Part shown: piece after piece, positions 4,829-6,628 of the stretch
How the letters are laid out: each line of letters opens with the position of its first letter
Position numbering within the stretch: position 1 is the stretch's first letter
Source of the DNA: Euryarchaeota archaeon UBA287
Lineage (GTDB): Archaea > Thermoplasmatota > UBA186 > UBA287
Direction of reading: 5' to 3'
Assembly (NCBI GenBank): GCA_002495235.1
Contig: DAEG01000045.1
Location: 1-6,628, forward strand
DNA length: 6,628 bases
Made by a program: the position numbers and the translations under genes
The notes under the pieces: generated by a model
The model's input: only the letters and a program-made list of their open reading frames with translations
What the model was told of the DNA's origin: nothing
Databases searched by the model: none

Positions 4829-5358
4829 AGGAGAAACGTTATTGCGGCTGTCACTAAGAAGAGGGCAGACGCGCTTCTTGCTCCCGGTATGATCCTTTCC
4901 GTCCTTACCCTGGTGGTTAGTTCGCACAGCAGCGCCGTGATGGCTATAGAGAGAACGATCCCGGCATCCATTCTCACGGGCGGTAACAGCATGCCGACCA
5001 GGGATCCTGCGGTCGCTCCGAGCCCGAGGATGAAGCCTCTCGCGTTTGGCAGGGCGTAAAGGAGTAGCTCTATCAGCGCCGCCTCTCCCAGTATGGAGAC
5101 AATTGGCCGCATTACGCTGACAGAGGGGAACACGAAGAAGTTGATGAGCTTGAATGACGCCGCTATAGCGCCGGAGAGCATGACCGTACCCCTCCCGCTC
5201 CTGCTGGCGCCGAGGATGAACGGCATCGCGAGCGAAACGACGATCGCTCCGGTGTACGGGAAGAAAGGAAACACAGCGTGCATAAAGCCACCAAGCAAAG
5301 CCTCTAACATTCCCCACAGAGAGCCGAAGAACACCGCGGTGACGATCTTATCACTCAT
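4825..5358 (-). CDS. Polytopic membrane protein, 6-7 TM, resembling ECF transporter substrate-binding subunits
   Basis: Seen: 177 aa from ATG 5358 with hydrophobic segments at roughly residues 5-33, 37-54, 60-80, 83-106, 108-129, 133-150 and 161-177. Gly/Ala-rich helices, a short loop with basic residues (ASRSGRG) and small size recall the six-helix S components of energy-coupling-factor transporters, but I see no diagnostic motif, so this is a resemblance only. No ECF ATPase or T component is present. Start: ATG 5379 has AAGGA 6 bases ahead but overlaps a TATA-like element (5379-5387); ATG 5358 lies 25 bases from that element's centre and matches the leaderless geometry of other genes here. 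ATG 5364 is a third option. All give the same membrane domain. The gene follows the geranylgeranyl-reductase gene by 39 bases and is overlapped by the THEP1 start, so it may act with that NTPase. Confidence 0.8.
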   Translation of the reverse strand: MSDKIVTAVFFGSLWGMLEALLGGFMHAVFPFFPYTGAIVVSLAMPFILGASRSGRGTVMLSGAIAASFKLINFFVFPSVSVMRPIVSILGEAALIELLLYALPNARGFILGLGATAGSLVGMLLPPVRMDAGIVLSIAITALLCELTTRVRTERIIPGARSASALFLVTAAITFLL

Positions 5359-5378
5359 GCGCATAATCTTCGCCCGCA

Positions 5379-5387
5379 TATATATTC
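5379..5387 (-). promoter_or_regulatory. TATA-like element ahead of the membrane protein-THEP1 pair
   Basis: AATATATAT on the minus strand is preceded by purine-rich AGGAAAGG (BRE-like) and begins just after the geranylgeranyl-reductase stop. Its centre is 25 bases from ATG 5358. It also overlaps the alternative start ATG 5379, for which AAGGA could act as ribosome site, so the choice between promoter and read-through expression is open. Confidence 0.5.
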
Positions 5388-5397
5388 CTTTCCTGTG

Positions 5398-6570
5398 CTA
5401 ACCGAGCAGGGCCCTCAATGCATCGGGCACCAGATTAGCCAGTGCAAGGTACCTTGAATGTGCGTACTTTCCGGGCTCAAGAGCTACGCTGGCCGCCAGG
5501 GGCTCCACGATCCTTGAGGGATGATCTATGTCGCCGTACATCGCCATCTTCTTCAGCAGCTCTTCGTCAGGTGCATTGAGGATCCTTGAGATCTTTTCGT
5601 CATCAAGGCCGTAGATGAATCTTCTGGCAGCCATGCCGAACCTTATCTCTCTCCCAAACTCCTTTTTCCAGAGATCCTGGTACACAGACAGGCTCTTCTC
5701 ATCCGTCTCATCGTTCTCCAGGGCTCTCGCAGCCACGTCGGCGCATATCCTTGCGCATCTCAACCCTATGTTGACCCCGCCGCCGGATATGGGCTTGACC
5801 TGCATGGCAGCGTCCCCGACCAGCATCACGCGCTCACAGTAGCTCTTTCTCCTGAGACCTATGGGTATCCCGCCTCCGAAGGTCTCGTAGGGCTCCGCGC
5901 CAAGCCTCTGCAGGAGCTTTTTCAGGTATGCTGAGGCAGAGCCGTTGTTGACTCCGAGTCCTATCCTGCACTCCTCCTCTGATGTTGGTATGACCCACGC
6001 GAAGAAGCCGGGAGCAACATCGCCGCCGAAGTAGACCTGAACGCAGTCCCTGTCCCTCGCCGTAAAACGCGCGTTGCACTGTAAGCCCCTTATGATCTCT
6101 CCTCTCTCGCTCAGGCCGAAGGAGCCCGCGACCCTGCCCCTCATGCCATCAGCCCCCAGCAGTATCCTGCACTTCACATCATTGACTGATATGCCATCTG
6201 TTCGTCTCTCAAATGTCCTGGCGCCCTCGCCCCTCCTCACATCCGCTCCGGCCGCTTCGGCGCTCTCTGCGAGCATTCTGTCAACAACACTCCTGTCCAG
6301 GACAAGGGATTTGCAGCTATCCGCGTGGAGTACTATCACATCATCTCCATGGAATATGTGCGCGCCGCGTATCTCGTTCTCGACAGCGTCCTCAAAGCTC
6401 ATGTCCGCTATATCCTCTATCCTTGGGTGTATGAGACCAGAGCAGTGCTTTGGCAGCCCTATGACCTTATGCTCCTCGAAGACGATGACCCTGAACCCCC
6501 TATCAGCGAGTGTCTTAGCGCAGAATGCTCCGACAGGTCCGCAACCCACCACAGCGACATCACAATCCAT
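5398..6570 (-). CDS. Geranylgeranyl reductase family FAD-dependent oxidoreductase
   Basis: Seen: 390 aa. The N-terminal Rossmann FAD loop is VVGCGPVG (G9, G11, G14) with acidic E32 ending strand 2. PKHCSG follows with C43, a conserved cysteine region of archaeal geranylgeranyl reductases. Also present are LLGADGMRGRV (137-147), the lipid-side signature YFGGDVAPGFFAWVIP (180-195), and the second FAD motif VGDAA (251-255) with KPISGGGVN (259-267). The family reduces double bonds of geranylgeranyl chains in archaeal ether lipids (digeranylgeranylglycerophospholipid reductase) at the cytoplasmic membrane face. Archaea often carry several paralogues, some acting on other prenyl compounds, so the exact substrate is open. 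Length is normal and the ATG placement next to the FAD strand is as expected. Upstream DNA has A-rich sequence and TATTAA (6596-6601) but no clear Shine-Dalgarno. Confidence 0.9.
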   Translation of the reverse strand: MDCDVAVVGCGPVGAFCAKTLADRGFRVIVFEEHKVIGLPKHCSGLIHPRIEDIADMSFEDAVENEIRGAHIFHGDDVIVLHADSCKSLVLDRSVVDRMLAESAEAAGADVRRGEGARTFERRTDGISVNDVKCRILLGADGMRGRVAGSFGLSERGEIIRGLQCNARFTARDRDCVQVYFGGDVAPGFFAWVIPTSEEECRIGLGVNNGSASAYLKKLLQRLGAEPYETFGGGIPIGLRRKSYCERVMLVGDAAMQVKPISGGGVNIGLRCARICADVAARALENDETDEKSLSVYQDLWKKEFGREIRFGMAARRFIYGLDDEKISRILNAPDEELLKKMAMYGDIDHPSRIVEPLAASVALEPGKYAHSRYLALANLVPDALRALLG

Positions 6571-6580
6571 AGCAATACCC

Positions 6581-6589
6581 TTAAATAAG
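6581..6589 (+). promoter_or_regulatory. TATA-like element for the gene at the right edge
   Basis: TTAAATAAG is centred 23 bases ahead of ATG 6608 on the plus strand, matching the leaderless geometry of other promoters here. On the minus strand it is only about 15 bases from ATG 6570, too close to serve the reductase gene. Confidence 0.4.
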
Positions 6590-6595
6590 CATAGG

Positions 6596-6601
6596 TTAAT
6601 A
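6596..6601 (-). promoter_or_regulatory. Possible TATA element for the geranylgeranyl reductase gene
   Basis: TATTAA on the minus strand follows an A6 run (BRE-like) and is centred about 28 bases ahead of ATG 6570, which would give a leader of only a few bases. The match to a TATA box is weak, and it is interlaced with the divergent element at 6581-6589. Confidence 0.3.
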
Positions 6602-6607
6602 TTTTTT

Positions 6608-6628
6608 ATGGATGTGCTGGCGCTTCTT
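6608..6628 (+). CDS. Probable start of a divergent gene (first 7 codons only)
   Basis: ATG 6608 opens a plus-strand frame (MDVLALL) that runs off the right edge. There is no Shine-Dalgarno, but a TATA-like element lies 23 bases ahead, as for the other apparently leaderless genes here. Seven codons are too few to identify a product. Confidence 0.4.

Noticed and set aside
4829..5317. Long upstream extension of the THEP1 frame
   Set aside because: It lies on another frame of the membrane-protein gene, is Arg/His-rich with no family match, and the P-loop begins normally 6 residues after ATG 4828.
1..6628. Mobile element, CRISPR array or defence system
   Set aside because: No transposase or integrase motifs, no direct repeat arrays, and no terminal inverted repeats were seen; base composition looks even across the window.

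Overview
This is a compact stretch of an archaeal, most likely euryarchaeal, chromosome. The archaeal assignment rests on four things: a geranylgeranyl-reductase-type flavoprotein (archaeal membrane lipid saturation), a TFS transcript-cleavage factor, a tRNA-Pro gene without an encoded CCA end, and repeated TATA-like boxes about 23-25 bases ahead of start codons that lack Shine-Dalgarno sequences (leaderless genes). The flavin/2x[4Fe-4S] protein would suit a methanogen or methanotrophic relative, but that is a guess; I cannot name a genus. There is no sign of mobile elements, CRISPR or viral genes.

Left part, minus strand (2063 down to 1): a small membrane-anchored SAM-dependent methyltransferase is followed after 4 bases by a 338-residue coiled-coil protein. 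A second coiled-coil protein follows 56 bases later and runs off the left edge. The two coiled-coil proteins are recognisable paralogues, so this looks like an operon with a tandem duplication.

Middle, plus strand (2082 to 3271): tRNA-Pro(TGG), a Nudix hydrolase of the ADP-ribose pyrophosphatase type, TFS (start codon overlapping the Nudix stop) and a stand-alone ModE-type winged-helix regulator. The tRNA and the methyltransferase appear to be fired in opposite directions from one palindromic TATA element at 2082-2090.

Right part, minus strand (6570 down to 3268): geranylgeranyl reductase-like protein, a 6-7 TM membrane protein, the THEP1-family NTPase (ATGA overlap with the membrane gene) and a dihydroorotate-dehydrogenase-like FMN barrel with a C-terminal 2x[4Fe-4S] domain. 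The barrel lacks the usual catalytic SCPN cysteine motif. Its probable promoter lies inside the end of the THEP1 gene. The barrel gene and the ModE-like gene converge so tightly that their stop codons share the palindrome CTAG. At the extreme right a divergent plus-strand gene probably begins at 6608.

No convincing new multi-gene system is visible. The parts most worth following are the methyltransferase plus paired coiled-coil operon, the cysteine-less flavin/ferredoxin protein, the membrane protein-THEP1 pair, and the consistent leaderless promoter geometry, which corrects several start codons.
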